Positions 9,634 through 22,568 of a stretch of 64,000 nt of DNA are shown here, piece after piece. The stretch's first letter is position 1. The number at the start of each line of letters is the position of its first letter. This DNA comes from Otatea glauca (Eukaryota; Streptophyta; Magnoliopsida; Poales; Poaceae): assembly GCA_036346275.1 (NCBI GenBank), contig CM070725.1:20760216-20824215 (forward strand), given 5' to 3'. Both the position numbers and the translations under genes were made by a program. The notes beneath the pieces were generated by a model. It made no database searches, had not been told where the DNA came from, and saw only the letters and a program-made list of their open reading frames with translations.

Positions 9634-12191
9634 AAAATTAATCGAGATGGTAGATGATTCTATAGTAAAAGTTGATGGGAGTTTTTTGCAATTCGTTGGG
9701 AGCCATGGAATTAATTGGAAGTATGGGATGGTGTTCCTGTAAGGCTAGTATTGATTCTGATGGAAAAGGTCTAGAATGATCCACTTGATGACTTACTATA
9801 GCTAGGTGTTGGTGTAAAGCAATTGAGCGTGACGATGTAAAGTCAAGAGGGTGTTGGCCTATATTGATTATGGATCATTTATTGTTATGTGTCAATAAGA
9901 TGACTTAATAAAGGTGTAATCAAAGAATAAGGAGATATGGAAAGTGTGAATTGGTGCTTGGGTTAGTCCTTGGCAAAGGTTTGACTTGGAGCCTTGTTGG
10001 TGAAAGATGTCTAGTGGAGGAGGATAGTTAATTGTTGGAGTTAATTATTGGTTGAATGCACTGGGGACACTAAAATGATGGTTCGTCCAGGTTAGTAGAC
10101 CAAAAGAAATTGTTGACGTGCGTCTTATGTTGAATTAACTGTTAAGTTAATTGGTTGAAGAAGTGATGATGTGGTTCTCCTTGTTGATTGTTATGATATA
10201 GACTTGGTTAGGGCGTGATGATACTATGACCAGTGATGGTTATATGAATAGGAGAAGGTAATTAAAGGAAGATTGGGTTTTGTAAAGTATGTTCAAACCT
10301 ATTGGGCTTTTCCGGATACCTTTGATGAATATGAAACCTTTAATGGCAAGAGTATTGGAATACCAGAAATGGTGGGATTCGAGTTGACCCTTCTTTTAAG
10401 GGTTATGGATTCAATTGATCGTATGGCCTTTTGGGGGTGCATGCCTTTGGGTTTAGGTGTTTTGATTAGTGGGTAATAGAACTCCCCTATTTAAGTTTGC
10501 GTTTGAGAAGTTACGGAGTGGGCTTTGATGATTAAAAAATGAGGATGAAAGCGTAATTGTGAAGTAATCGGTTGATTGTTTTTGGACGACTTTATTTCAT
10601 CGAACAATGCCAATCCTTTGTCTTACAAAACGGATTAACTCTGGAAATACTATTTGAAGGGAACACCTATGGACATGAAGGATTGTGTTGGAAGCTCTTG
10701 AGCTGAAAATCCTATTTGTAACTCTATTTTGACTAGAGTTGGAGTAATTGAAAATGGGTGTCGTATTTGTGAATGTTTCACAAGTGATTTTTGATGGTGA
10801 AGTGGGTTCTGCTGGGAATAAGTTCCCTTTCGCTTGAGAGAAAATGAGGCTGGTTGTGTGCACATGTTGACTTAAGAGTCGATTTTCTCTTCCCAAAATA
10901 TTGATTTTGCTTAATTGTGAGAGGATTTGCTTTGGTGAAAGCGAGTTGTTTTATTTTGGTTTTATGGGGGGCTTTTGTCAAAGATTTGCGTGGGGTTCCT
11001 CTTTTAATTTGGGTTCTTTACCGATGCGAATTTTATCGCATCGATATGAAAAAGATAAAAGTGGTTTATGTGATGTAAGACAATTGAGTTTTGCTTTGCT
11101 ATATGGCTTGGGAAAAGCAAATGAGTGATCATTGGATTTTGTTGAGCTTCTCACCAAGGTGAAGTTTAGCGCGTTGGGTTTAAGGTGATGTATGTGGTTC
11201 ATTTGGTTCAAGAGAATGGTATTTCTCCTGTTCTAGCCTGAGTTAAGGATATGAATGTTCATGGTATATTGTTGAGTGCGCTAAAGGATTATACTCTTGG
11301 GTGTGATTTTTGAGTGAAGTATGACAGGGCGAGACCCTCTTAGGAAGAGAACCATTTGTGGTTTGGTAATGATCTGTGATCCTGGCTTGGGCTAGGTGTT
11401 GACCATTAGTGGTTTAAGGGTGGATCATGACGGAGGTTTTTTTTGATGTCTTGGTCCAATTTTTTTTGTTGGGAGTATCGTTGGGTTGTGGTGAAGGTGA
11501 TAGAAATGGATGCAAAGTATGCTATATCGCGGTTTACGGTTGGAAAGGAAATGGTGCCAAAGTGGGTTATTTCCTTCGGCGGCATTGGGTTGTTATGGTC
11601 CTTTTGGTAGAAAGGTCAATTATTTGGGAGAGATGAGAATCTGTGTTATAGGCTCTTTGGGGTTCAAGTTTAGAACCAGGATGTTTAAATGGATGGTATG
11701 GGTGATGGGTGGAGATATGTTTTATAGATGTATTAGATTAAAGAGCTTTATGTCTTCCTGTTGTCATGAGTAAGTTGAATCGTGGTAGAGAGGTCGGGAG
11801 AGAAAATTAAAGTTTTGTGTTTGAAGCTGAAGCGGGAGTTGGAAGTTGAGTTTAGAGGTTAATACTCTATTCTTTTGTATAGAATCATTGGTAAAAAGAA
11901 ATAGTGTGCTTCAGTACCAAAAGTAAAGTATGGTTTTGAGTTACGTCGGGCTGTTGTGATGGTGGCATGTTATGGGACCTGGCCGAATGATCGAGTATGA
12001 CTGAGTTATTGGTTGATCAAGGATTATGATTGGGAATGCATTAAGTCTGCGTTTTGGGGTCTCTCTTGTGTGAAGAGTATCGTGAGCTATTTAGGTTAAG
12101 TTTGTAAAGATGTCTAAGTCTCTTGTGGAATTTGTTTCGTTTAGTTGGCGCGCAAGGAATTCGGGATCGAATTCCTGTAAGTGGGGGAGAA
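9634..12191. other. AT-rich, unrecognised; probably decayed retrotransposon internal DNA
   Basis: About 2.56 kb with a sharp drop in GC from the Tat LTR. No reading frame longer than about 90 codons gives a recognisable protein. The last ~70 bp end in a purine-rich AGTGGGGGAGA just before the LTR at 12192. That looks like a polypurine tract and suggests the whole stretch is a degenerate 3' internal region of the same element. Direct support is limited to that tract. Confidence 0.4.
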
Positions 12192-14288
12192 TGTAATATT
12201 ATAGATCAGAATTTTTACCGGATAGTTGGTGGATCACCTGTTTCTTTTCCCCACTTACCCCTTTTCCCCTCCCTTTCTTTTCTTCCCCAACCGGACAATA
12301 TTTCTTCTCTTCTTTTCTCATGGCTTCCTCCTCTTGGCCAGCGCCCTAGCTCCTCCCCTAGCTCCCTCCTGGTCCTTCTCTCCTTCCCTCCCCCCTCCCC
12401 CTCCCCTCCCTCTCCACTGGTGGCGCCCTCCTCTCCTCCATTTTCGGCCAGCCAGCAAGCAGCAGCAGTCCCCCCTTCATTTCTCCCTTTGGTGGTGAGT
12501 GGATTCAACTTTTTCTTGGTTCTTGCTGTGCTAATGGGGGTCCTAGAAGGTGGGGATGGTTATAGGGTTCTTGGATTTGGGGATTTTGGAGGGAAAATGG
12601 CTCTAGGGTTGGAGGGAACACTGTTCAGTTTTCGAGCTGTGCATAGACCAGTTTTGCGACTGTGATTTGGGCAAGATAGATTCATTTCCTGAGTAGATGG
12701 CTGTAGAGAAAGTTGTAGCCCGTGTTCTTAAGTTTTTTAGAGTACAAGAACACAAAATTCTTTTCAGCCAATTAAAAGTTATGACCATTTTAGTACAGAC
12801 TGCTCTGATTTAGTTTGTGTTGGTAGCTGAGAGTTTGAGCTGCTGTTTAGAGCTATTTGAAAGTCGAATTAGAATTTTTGGTTGCCTGGAGAAAGTTAGG
12901 AAATTTCCTGTAGATAAATAAAATGTCCTTGTTTGCTTGATTTTGGTTCAGGAATCAAAAGTTATGCTATTTTGAAGTTGCTACTCTGAAACTGCAATCT
13001 GCTGAAAAATTCAGAGTCTGAACTAAAACTAAAAGTGCAAGTTGAGAACTTTAGGCTTAGTTTCTGAATGAATGGCTATGGGATAATTGTAGGTTATCCT
13101 CTTGTGGCCATTTAGAGCCCAACAACTCAAAGTTTGACTTAGCCATTTGGAAGATATGCCCTTTTTAATACCTACTGCCCGGAATTCCAATTGTTGGAAT
13201 TGGGGTTGTGTTGAGTTTGGATTTAGAAACGTTATGTGGTGTACTAATCTATATAGTCTTTAACTATATGTGTGTAAATGTTATTTTTTTAGGTGGAGTA
13301 GCTTCGGGAGTGGCTTCAACCACCCGCCACCCCACACTCCTCGCGGTTTGAGGCAAGTGTATCTCTAGTATAATGCTAGGATATCGTTTCCTTGCTAAGC
13401 ATTATGAGTATGTTTATGTGAAACATTTTGAAATGGTTATGGTGAATGCATGTTGCAATATACGGGTAAAAGAGAAATGTTAAACGACTATGAATTTAAA
13501 TGTTATGTTAATACTATTGGTTGACTTGATGATAATGGTTATATCTATGTTCATATTGATAGAGATGTTCATGTTGAAATAGAATGCATGTTGAATTCCA
13601 TCTTTAATGATGATTCTTTGTGTTAAATGGAAATGTGTAGAGTTGGGATAGAGTCGTGGACTCATCTGAAGAGATTTAAATGAGGCTTGTATGATTCGTA
13701 GACTCACCCAAAGAGTTTAATGAGGTATGTATGTTAAATGAGTAATGAAGTGAAGGTGGTAACCGGCAATGATATCATGATTTATGGACTTGTTGATTGG
13801 TATGAGGAATGTGTTTATGCTGCTGTTTGAAAATTTTAATTGGATAATTATGTTTAATATGATACCTTTCTGAGTTTTGAACTCACGCTTGTTTTGTGTT
13901 GTTTTATTTTAGGTACCTACAAGAGCGGCATATGGAAAGGGACTTTAGTACTACTTCCAGACTTGATATAATTTGAATTAATCACCCGCATGTTAAGGCA
14001 ATGTAATAGTTTTGGTTGCTATTGTGTTGTGGCGTTTAATTCGATGCTATGTCTATTTATCCTTTGCGTGTAGTCTATGATGGCTTTGTGGTTATGTTTT
14101 TTGAGTTCATGCTTGAATATTATCTTTTGCCTGCTGAGTGGATGTCCGAGTTTTAGGTGAAGTAAAGCCGAATTTTTTTAAGTAAATTCGGCAACCTACT
14201 AGTATGTTAGTTGCTTTGCATTGTTTTCTTTTAATGCTGGGTTTGTTGAGGGTGTGACATCCAGGGCACGCGGGGGCCGGGTGTTACA
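12192..14288 (+). repeat. 2.1-kb LTR of a Tekay/Del-like chromovirus
   Basis: Starts TGTAATATTATAG and ends GGGTGTTACA, giving TGTAA/TTACA termini. It is preceded by a polypurine tract (AGTGGGGGAGA, 12180-12190) and followed 2 bp later by a primer binding site. The pyrimidine-rich stretch 12240-12480 (CCTCC and TTCC runs) lies inside it. Length and termini fit Tekay/Del-type elements of grasses; the lineage is inferred from structure, not from protein. Open frames within it, such as 12123-12665, are chance frames in low-complexity DNA. Confidence 0.7.
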
Positions 14289-14637
14289 ATTTTGGTATTA
14301 GAGCGAGATCTATCATATTTGATTTGGGGTTGGCTAAGGTATAAAATCCACCGATCTAACAAAAGAAGGTTAGGAGATGGATATTCAGGAGGAAATTCAG
14401 AAGAACCAAGGGCGTCTTGCAGATTTGGAGACACTCAAGTTGGATGTGGCAGAGATTAAAGCCTTCCTGCTGAGTAAGCCTCGACAAGCAGCAGATCCAT
14501 TGGAAAATCCATGCACCACTGGGTATTGGAAGGTATTCTTTCTCATGCTTCTGCAAATCTGAATAGACTAGGGATGACCATGGCTCCATCGACTATGAAC
14601 TTAGATCTAAGGTAGTAATTAGTTATAATTGCATTAT
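14289..14637 (+). pseudogene. PBS and truncated gag start of the Tekay/Del-like element
   Basis: TTTGGTATTAGAGCGAGATC at 14291 is a one-mismatch initiator tRNA-Met primer binding site. A short open frame from 14377 (MDIQEEIQKNQGRLADLE...) sits where gag should start and ends at 14562. At 14637 the sequence switches abruptly to satellite. The gag assignment rests on position only. Confidence 0.5.
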
Positions 14638-16783
14638 AGTGCCAAACACCCCCAATGGGTTTCGTATGCGCCATAACTCATATCGTCATGTGTTTGGAAT
14701 CTGTCTTAGTCAGTGTTAAATATTCCTCACGACGGGGAGCCAATTGGCATAGCAGACTCTATGTATACGAAAAAAAATCGCATAGTGAAACTGAGTTCCA
14801 AACACTCCGAATGGGCTTCGTATGTGCCCTAACTCATATCGGCACGCATTTTGAATCCATCTGAGTCGGTGTAAAATATTCCTCATGATGGGTTCTAATT
14901 GGCACTATAGACTCCGTGTGTATGAAAAAAAGTCACATAGTGAAACTGAGTGCCAAACATTCTGAATGGACTTCATATGCGCACTAACTCATATTAGCAT
15001 TCGTTTCAAATCTGCCTGAGTTGGTGTTAAATATTCCTCACGATGGGTGCTAATTAGCATTGTAGACTCCATACATATGAAAAAAGTCACATAGTGAACT
15101 GAAAAGTGCCAAACACGTAAATGGATCAGATATGCGCCTAACACATATCGGCATGCGTTTTGAATCAGTCTGGGTTGGTGTTAAATAATCCTCACGACAG
15201 GCCCCAATTAGCAACTAAAGACTCCGTACGTACAAAAAAATTCACATAGTGAAACAGAGTGCTAAACACCCTGAATGGACTTCATATGCGCCCTAACTCT
15301 TATCGGGATGCGTTTTGAATCTATTCGAGTCGGTGTTAAATATTCCTCATGATGGGAGCCAATTGGCACAACAGACTCCATGCGTACAAAAAAAAGTTGC
15401 ATAGTGAAACTGAGTGCCAAATGGACTTTATAAGTGCCCTAACTTATATCGGCATGCGTTTAGAATCCATCTGAGTCGGTCTTAAATATTCCTCACGACG
15501 GGTTCCAAATGGCACTGTGGACTCCATGCGTACCAAAAAAAGTCACATAGTGAAACTGAGTGCCAAACACCCCAAGTGGACTTTGTATGCGCCCTAACTC
15601 ATATCGGCTTGCGTTTCGAATCTGTCCGAGTCGGTGTTAAATAGTCCTCACGATAGGTCCCAATTAGCACTATGGACTTCTTGTGTACAAAAAAGTCAGA
15701 AGAGTGAAACTGAATGGACTTCATATTTGCCCTAACTCATATAGGCATACGTTTTGAATCCGTCCGAGTCGGTGTTCAATATTCCTCATGATGTGTCCCT
15801 GTTGGCACTAGGGACTCCGTGCGTACAAAAAAAAGTCACATAGTAAAACAGAATGCCAAACATCTCGAATGAGCTTCGTACCCTAACTCATATTGGCATG
15901 CGTTTCTAATCCATCCGATTCGGTGTTAAATTTCCTCACGACGGGTCCCAATTGGCACTTTGGACTTCGTTCGTACGAAAAAAGTCACATAGTGAAACTG
16001 TGTGCCAAACACCTCGAATAGGCTTCGTATGCGCCCAAACTTATATCTGAACATCTTTCGAATCCGTCCGAATTGGTGTTAAATATTCCTCATGACAGGT
16101 GCTAATTGGCACTGTAGACTCCATACTTAAGAAAAAGTCACAGAGTGAAACTGAGTGCTAAACACCCCGAATGGAATTCATATGTGCCCTAACTTATATC
16201 AGTATGTGTTTCAAATCCGTCTGAGTTGATGTTAAATATTCCACACAACGGGTATCAATTGGTACTGTAGACTCCGTGCGTACGCAAAAGAGTCCTAGAG
16301 TGAAACTGAGTGCCAAAACACCCCAAATTGACCTCATATGCGCAATAACATATATCGGAATGAGTATTGAATCCGTCTGAGTTGGTGTTAAATATTCCTC
16401 ACGACTGGTCCCAATTGGACCCGTGGACTCCATGCGTACGAGAAAAAGTCACAGAGTGAAACTGAGTGCGAAACACCCCGAATGGGCTTCGCATGCCCTA
16501 ACTCATATTGGCATGCATTTCAAATCCATCTGAGTCGGTGTTAAATATTTTTCGCGACGGGTGCCAATTGGCACTGTATACTCCACGCGTACAAAAAAGT
16601 CACAGAGTGAAACTGAGTGCCAAACACTCCGAATGGACTTCATATGTGCTTGAGCTCATTTCGGCGCGCGTTTCGAATCCGTATGAGTTGGTGTTAAATA
16701 TTCCTCTCGACTGGTATCAATTGGAACTGTAAAGTCCATGCGTACAAAAAAAGTCATATAGTGAAATTATGTGCCAAACACAC
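14638..16783 (+). repeat. ~155-bp satellite array A (about 14 monomers)
   Basis: The monomer anchor GTGCCAAACACCCCGAATGG recurs every 155-156 bp (14641, 14797, 14952 and on). The rest of each unit reads through ATGCGCCCTAACTCATATCGG, CGAGTCGGTGTTAAATATTC, CCAATTGGCACTGTAGACTC and GCGTACGAAAAAAGTCACA. Monomers differ from each other by roughly 10-20%. Period and context match grass centromeric satellites, but I could not match the monomer to CentO or CentC from memory. Confidence 0.9.
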
Positions 16784-17472
16784 TGATGATTCTAGTTATT
16801 GTAATGATAAGTAATGACCCAAACTAGAATTCACAAGTCGTAGTTGCCGATCTCAAAGATATAAGCGAATTTCAAGGCAACTCACGCGTAAAGAACAATG
16901 GTAAAAGCAATCTGAAATTGCAAATAAGAATTGAAGGCCAAAATAAGGTGGGGTTCTATTGAAGGTCTTGACAAGGTGGCTGTCCAGCACAACTCGAAGA
17001 CGCAAAGTTTGCACTTGGCTAAACTAATCAAACAAAACCCAAGTGTCTAAAGCAACGGCTACTGAGTTTATAAGAGGGATGGACGTGAGAGGGATGTCCT
17101 AGGGTTGTGTGCAGCCAAGGGGGGGCGCACACAACTTGGGCTTGGGCCCCCACACGTTTACAAGGCCCGAAACAGCCCAAAACAGTATTGTAGTACATTG
17201 TTTTAATGATTCCGGTTGATGTACGATGAATCTGGGCCTGAGATTATCCATTCGAAAGATCTCGTTGTAAGCTTTCAATCAAGTCCAAGTTCACCCAAAT
17301 CGGAGTCCGTATGCAAACGTTATTCATATTTGAAGTTGGTGCTGTCTCAGGAGGCCGAATTGGATTCCAGAACGTGATGGATTTGATCTCTCTCTTTTCT
17401 TGGCCCGTGGATGATGTGTTGGAGTTGGCACAACCAAATGTGGTCATATCCGTAGTAGTGATGTCCTCCTCA
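16784..17472 (-). repeat. Chimeric 3' LTR of gag-only element, copy 1
   Basis: From about 16893 rightwards it matches the 5' LTR (from about 21347). The terminal ~210 bp of the 5' LTR (21135-21346) is absent and replaced by ~110 bp (16784-16892) that matches the element's own leader at 19738-19850 (TGATGATTCTAGTTATTG...). It still ends in CATCA on the minus strand. Copy 2 has the same structure at 36944. Confidence 0.8.
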
Positions 17473-17529
17473 TCCTCCCTTTCTTGAATTTGAATCGTCC
17501 TCGACTCATGCTCAGCTTTTAGCTTGTCC

Positions 17530-19484
17530 TCAATAAAAAGTATTCTCATGTGAAAGATCATCCACAAAGCTCAATATTTCTTTCCAGCATATAAAGGCAT
17601 GTTGAAAGCTTGAACTCTTGGACACTTCCTCCCCTCTGTGAAGGAAAGCCATCCTAGTAGATGTAGATGATACAGAGGATGCCGTGAAGTGTCGCCAAAT
17701 TGATATAGCGTTGATCATATTCAGGACGAGCATGGTCTCATCATTCTCCCTTTCTTGAATTGGAGTTGTCCTCGACTCCATCACATTCTCCTGCAAAATG
17801 TTAGTAGCGAGAAAGAGCAAAGCAACATGCATATCTTTTGTGATCAAATCAATGTCTCGTGAATCAAAATCACCCAAACACTCCCTTTCTTGAAAACTAT
17901 CACATAGATTATAATCGATGAGGGGTACTTGATATGATATTAGAATTATCAAATTGATCACATTGTTGCATAGGATGTGGAGGTCTCAGATCTGAACAAA
18001 TGTATAATCTATGCACTTTGTATTCTCCTTTATCATTATGTTTGCCAACAACATGGAAAATATTTCGTGATAACCGTGGCAAATCAGAATGTACAAAAAT
18101 CTTCTCCTTGAAACTATCCAGATCACACAGAACATCAAATTCAATGTAACCTAAAGTATCTAAAGAAGACGTCAATTTAAGCTCATCTTCTTCACTAGCA
18201 ATTTGAATAACATGTCTATGTTCAGCGCAAGTGTTTAGTTCAAATATAAATGTTTCATGTTCATTCACTAATTGTGGCGTGGATATAAGTGAAGCATTAT
18301 GACACAACTCTTCTTTATCACTAGGAATAGCAACCAAATCAGCAATAGGTTCCATTAATAGTTGCTCTACGATAGCATGATTCATGGACAGTTTTGTCTC
18401 TTCAAAATGATTTTCACCATGTATATAGTCCATACCTTTTACATTACCTTCTAAATCATTCTCAGTGGTTGAAGGTGCAACTTCAATTTTCAACTCTTCA
18501 CATACGTATGGAGAAGCAAATATCTCCTCTTTCTGCACATTTTCTTCATCATCTTTCTCATGATGTTGTTCACTTTTCCGCAAAATGTTAGCTACAATAG
18601 AAGGTGCAACAATGAGCACCTCAAATGAAGCTAAAGGCTCTTTCAAAGATTCAGCAAGCATGTTTTCAGCTCTACAAGCACATTTAATCAATTCTGAAAG
18701 CCAACTATATGTTTCATCAACAAGAACATCCTGAATTTCATGATTAAGTCCACGTATGAACCTAAGCTCGAGAACTTCTTCACATTCTTGTAAACCACAA
18801 CGCAACAAACAATTTTGCAAATCATGAAAGTATTCTATAACAGTTTTAGAACCTTGTTTTAAGCATTGAAGTTTAGTAAGCAAATATTCATCAACATATT
18901 CAGAACATAATCATTTCTCATAAGTCTTTTCATGGCATTCCAAGTTTTAGGTTTTTATCATGTCTAGATATATGCTTCCACCAATATATTGCATCCGATG
19001 TTAACACTTTAATCATGGCACTAATTTTTGGTTTTCGATAAGTCATAGTTTGCAAATTCTTTGTCTACCGCTATCTCCCAATTAATATATGCATTAGGAT
19101 CAAACTTTCCACTAAAAGTAGGCAATTCAAACTTGATTTTACCTTGTTCATCATCAGTTGATGAACCCGTGGCGATGTGTGGTGGGGCGACCGAGGCGTG
19201 GGTCCATCTTTGGGAAGCCGGGCAGCAATGGGAACCCGTTGTGCACGTAGTAAATCATTGTTGTTGCTTAGGAGACGAGGCGGAGGACTGGAAGTTCCAG
19301 GGGCAGCAGTTGCAAGCATATCATCAAGTCTAGACAAAATAGTAGTAAGGGTAGTGTTAGCAACTCCCTGAGCAGTCTCGATGGACCGGAGACAGTTTTC
19401 TTGCAGCGACATTCGCTCATTAGTGAGTCGTACATTGCCCTTCATGCGTGGAGAATGATGCAGTGAACTCTTGTCACCTGACAT
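17530..19484 (-). pseudogene. Gag-type ORF of the non-autonomous CRM element, frameshifted copy
   Basis: Homologous throughout to the intact 653-residue ORF at 37690-39651. It starts MSGDKSSLHHSPRMKGN at 19484. Frame is lost near 19200 (AEAWVHLW instead of AASPSL region), by small deletions at 18900-19040, and again near 17920, leaving a 324-residue piece (18883-17909) and a 143-residue piece (17961-17530). The retrotransposon gag core (YWWKHISRH region, 18990 to about 18750) is still recognisable. Not functional as read here, although some lesions may be sequencing error (see findings). Confidence 0.8.
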
Positions 19485-21120
19485 GGTTAGTAGCAAAAAG
19501 GGAAACACAAAGGTTTATGTAATTCCCTATCAACTACTAGGAAGTGGAGAAAAGTCGCTCAACTCTCAAGCCTTAACCAAAGCTCTTACAAGTTCTTACC
19601 GTCTTTGCAGAGTTGTCGGCCGTTGGCGGTGTCAAAAGTTCTCCCAAGCTTGGATAAAGCGATTGCCAAGGGACCAAACAAACGTACGAGCGTAGAATAT
19701 GTGGAGCTGGGTAGGCTATACTTTTTCCTATACAATCTGATGATTCTAGTTATTGTAATTATAAGTAATGACCCAAACTAGAATTCAGAAGTCCTAGTTG
19801 CCGATCTCAAAGATATAAGCGAATTTCAAGGCAACTCACGTGCAAAGATGATGGTACTTATGCAATCAAGAAATGAGCTATAAAAAATAAGTGAGGCACC
19901 AAAAGCTCTATTGCACAAGTCGTAGAGAGACGCTAGCTTATTGCTTCAAGAATGTAAAAAGGGCACAAGATTTCTCAACAATTAATACAATTGCACAATC
20001 TGAAATAATGAACACAAGTTAGGATTTTGCTCAATGTAGTGCGACCGGCCACTATTTTCTTTTTCTTTTTCTTCTTCTTCTTCTTTTCTTTTGGCTCTTT
20101 CTTTCTCTTTTCTTTCTTTGAGTGACTTTCGGCCAACACTACTATGAATAAATTTTTGGGAATCCCTAACTCGATGTCACAAGATAGTATGATATGATAA
20201 TTCAAGATTATGCAATGTATCAATATGAACAGCCCTAAGCAATATCAAATAGCTAGTCTCAATTGGGATCAAAGTATTCGCAAAGGATGAATTGGTTCCC
20301 AAAGATACGTACACTGATATTTTTTTGGGTTTTATGGATTGTGGATGCTACTGGACTCAACCAACTCAAAGGAACAAAGATAGAACACGAATTGAAGCAA
20401 GATACCCAAATTCAATGTTTCTAGGGCAGCAGATTTGTCGATAGATTAAAGCTTCAAAATTACCAAATTTAGAAGGTTCACTATGGAAGGAATTGAAGCT
20501 TATGTCCTCAGATTTCAAAAGAGTACAAGAACACGCAATTTGGAGCTCGGGTGTGAAATTTATGGCTCAAAAACCGAACAGCACAGAATCCGAATCCGAA
20601 TCAAATTTGGTTTGAAGGATTCCGAATCACAAAGGACACCCAAAAACGTTTTTGTAGAGAACTCTTCAAGGATTCAGGAAAGTATAAAAACTTCCCAATC
20701 GGAGTTCGGACGTGAGAATTATGATTAAAATACCGAACTGATCTGGATTGGAAGTACAACTTGCTTAAACAACTTTGATATCCAGATTGAAGAGATTTCG
20801 CTCAAGAGTTAGAGTCCATGCCCAACTAGGTTTTTGTTGAGATCATTCCAAGGTTTTAGGAAAATGCAAAAACACTAGAATCCGAGCTCGTATGGGGATG
20901 TTATGAATAAAACAAAGTACTGGACAGATTGAAAGAAAAGCTACGCGAAGGAAAAAATGATCAGCAACTAAAACAAGGACTCTAATGGATCAAAACCTAA
21001 CAAAACTCACTAAAATACCAGATTGAATCTAAAGGTTGAATTTTTGTGTAGTAATTTTCAATTTAGGACAGAAAACAAAAACTAATCTATGGTACAGAAT
21101 CTCTCACCGAGCAACTTGAA
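19485..21120 (-). other. Leader (5' UTR) of gag-only element, copy 1
   Basis: About 1.6 kb between the gag start and the PBS, without a gene. It includes a CTTTTT/CTTCTT microsatellite tract at 20055-20110 and the TGATGATTCTAG segment (19738) that also terminates the chimeric 3' LTR. Long leaders are usual for CRM elements. Confidence 0.7.
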
Positions 21121-21132
21121 GCTCTGATACCA
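21121..21132 (-). other. Primer binding site (initiator tRNA-Met)
   Basis: GCTCTGATACCA on plus is TGGTATCAGAGC on minus, two bases inside the 5' LTR end. It is intact, unlike the PBS of the plus-strand CRM element in the same duplication copy. Confidence 0.85.
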
Positions 21133-21134
21133 CC

Positions 21135-21920
21135 TGATGCGAGGTTGTGTCCCGATCTTTCGATGAGAGCGATAACTATCGATTTGGTGGAATCGACTTC
21201 GACGATCCGACTACAACGTAAGACGACGATGCGCCTTAGTAATCACTAAACCAACTCCGGAGTGTTATTGATCTTGCCGTGGGCACGATCAACCTGAACA
21301 CGAGGTTCAATTCCTGCAAGCAACTGAAGAACAAGCAAGAACAATGGTAAAAGCAATCTGAAATTGCAAATAAGAATTGAAGGCCAAAATAAGGTGGGGT
21401 TCTATTGAAGGTCTTGACAAGGTGGCTGTCCAGCACAACTCGAAGACGCAAAGTTTGCACTTGGCTAAACTAATCAAACAAAACCCAAGTGTCTAAAGCG
21501 ACGACTACTGAGTTTATAAGAGGGATGGACATGAGAGGGATGTCCTAGGGTTGTGTGCAGCCAAGGGGGGGCGCACACAACTTGGGCTTGGGCCCCCACA
21601 CGTTTACAAGGCTCGAAACAACCCAAAACAGTATTGTAGTATATTGTTTTAATGATTCCGGTTGATGTACGATGAATCTGAGCCTGAGATTAGATCCATT
21701 CGAAAGATCTCGTTGTAAGCTTTCAATCAAGTCCAAGTTCACCTAAATCGGAGTCCGTATGCAAACGTTATTCATATTTGAAGTCGGTGCTGTCTCAGGA
21801 GGCCGAATTGGATTCCAGAACGTGATGGATTTGATCTCTCCCTTTTCTTGGACCGTGGATGATGTGTTGGAGTTGGCACAACCAAATGTGGTCATATCCG
21901 TTGTAGTGATGTCCTCATCA
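21135..21920 (-). repeat. 5' LTR of gag-only element, copy 1
   Basis: Minus-strand TGATGAGGACATCACTAC start (21920) and ...CCTCGCATCA end (21135), 786 bp. Directly abuts satellite at 21921 (ATACCCAAACTCATATC). Confidence 0.85.
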
Positions 21921-22461
21921 ATACCCAAACTCATATCAGCATGCGTTTAGAATCCATGCGAGTCGGTGTTAAGTATTCCTCATGACGGGTCCCAATTGGG
22001 ACTGTAGACCCATGCGTATGAAAAAAAGTCAAATAATGAAACTGAGTGCCAAACACCCCGAATGGACTTCATATGCCCTCTAACTCAAATCGGCATACGT
22101 TTTGAATCCGTACGAGTCGGTTTTATTTACTCCTCCCGATGGGTCCCAATTGGCCATGTGGACTCCATGCATACGAAAAAAGTCACATAGTGAAACAGAG
22201 TGCCAAACACCCTGAATGGACTTCATATGCGCCTTAACTCATATCGACATGTGTTTGGAATCCGTCTGAGTTGGTGATAAATATTTCACACGACGGGTGC
22301 TAGTAGGCACTATGACTCCATGCGTATGACAAAAAGTCAAAGAGCAAAACTTATTGCCAAACACCCTGAATGGACTTCATATGCACCCTAACTCATATCA
22401 GCATGCATTTTGAATCCGTTAGAGTCGGTGTTAAATATTCCTCACAACGGGTCCCAATTGG
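21921..22461 (+). repeat. Satellite block B (3.5 monomers), duplication copy 1
   Basis: The same 155-bp monomer in the same orientation as array A. It begins mid-monomer at the LTR edge and ends mid-monomer (CCCAATTGG) where CRM pol-tail sequence begins. Confidence 0.85.
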
Positions 22462-22568
22462 CTCTTCCCCGAAAGCTAGCCCCCGAGGCTCAAGGGACGG
22501 CCCTAAAGTTCGGGGCGCCCTTGAGTCTGATTGTTTCTTAAGGAGGGATCGGCTTTTTGGTCAGGCTC
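22462..22568 (+). pseudogene. 3' tail of a CRM pol gene upstream of the LTR, copy 1
   Basis: Read with one frameshift it gives ...GALESDCFL-KEGSAFWSGSDEDI, leading without a stop into the LTR-encoded tail (ITSSGTPIAA...GPITRARARKLN). CRM-type elements are known to extend pol into the 3' LTR. This is therefore the last ~105 bp of an internal region, cut off on the left by satellite. Confidence 0.6.

Larger units (their letters stand above)
16784..21920 (-). mobile_element. Gag-only non-autonomous CRM-type LTR retrotransposon, copy 1
   Basis: Minus-strand element: 5' LTR 21135-21920, PBS 21121-21132, long leader, a gag-type ORF (broken), then directly the 3' LTR. There is no protease, RT, RNase H or integrase between gag and the 3' LTR. 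The LTR begins TGATGAGGACATCA (read on minus) like CRM/CRR elements. Rice is known to carry non-autonomous CRR relatives (noaCRR), and this has the same logic. Mobility would require enzymes from full-length CRM elements. Confidence 0.85.

Noticed and set aside
9634..12191. Possible host gene in the AT-rich stretch
   Set aside because: No frame gives a recognisable protein, and a polypurine tract at its end points to retroelement decay.
12123..12665. 180-codon Pro/Ser-rich open frame
   Set aside because: Lies across the LTR start and a C/T-rich low-complexity tract; no homology or start context supports it.
14638..16783. CRISPR-like array
   Set aside because: Units are contiguous 155-bp head-to-tail repeats without unique spacers, in a plant retroelement context.
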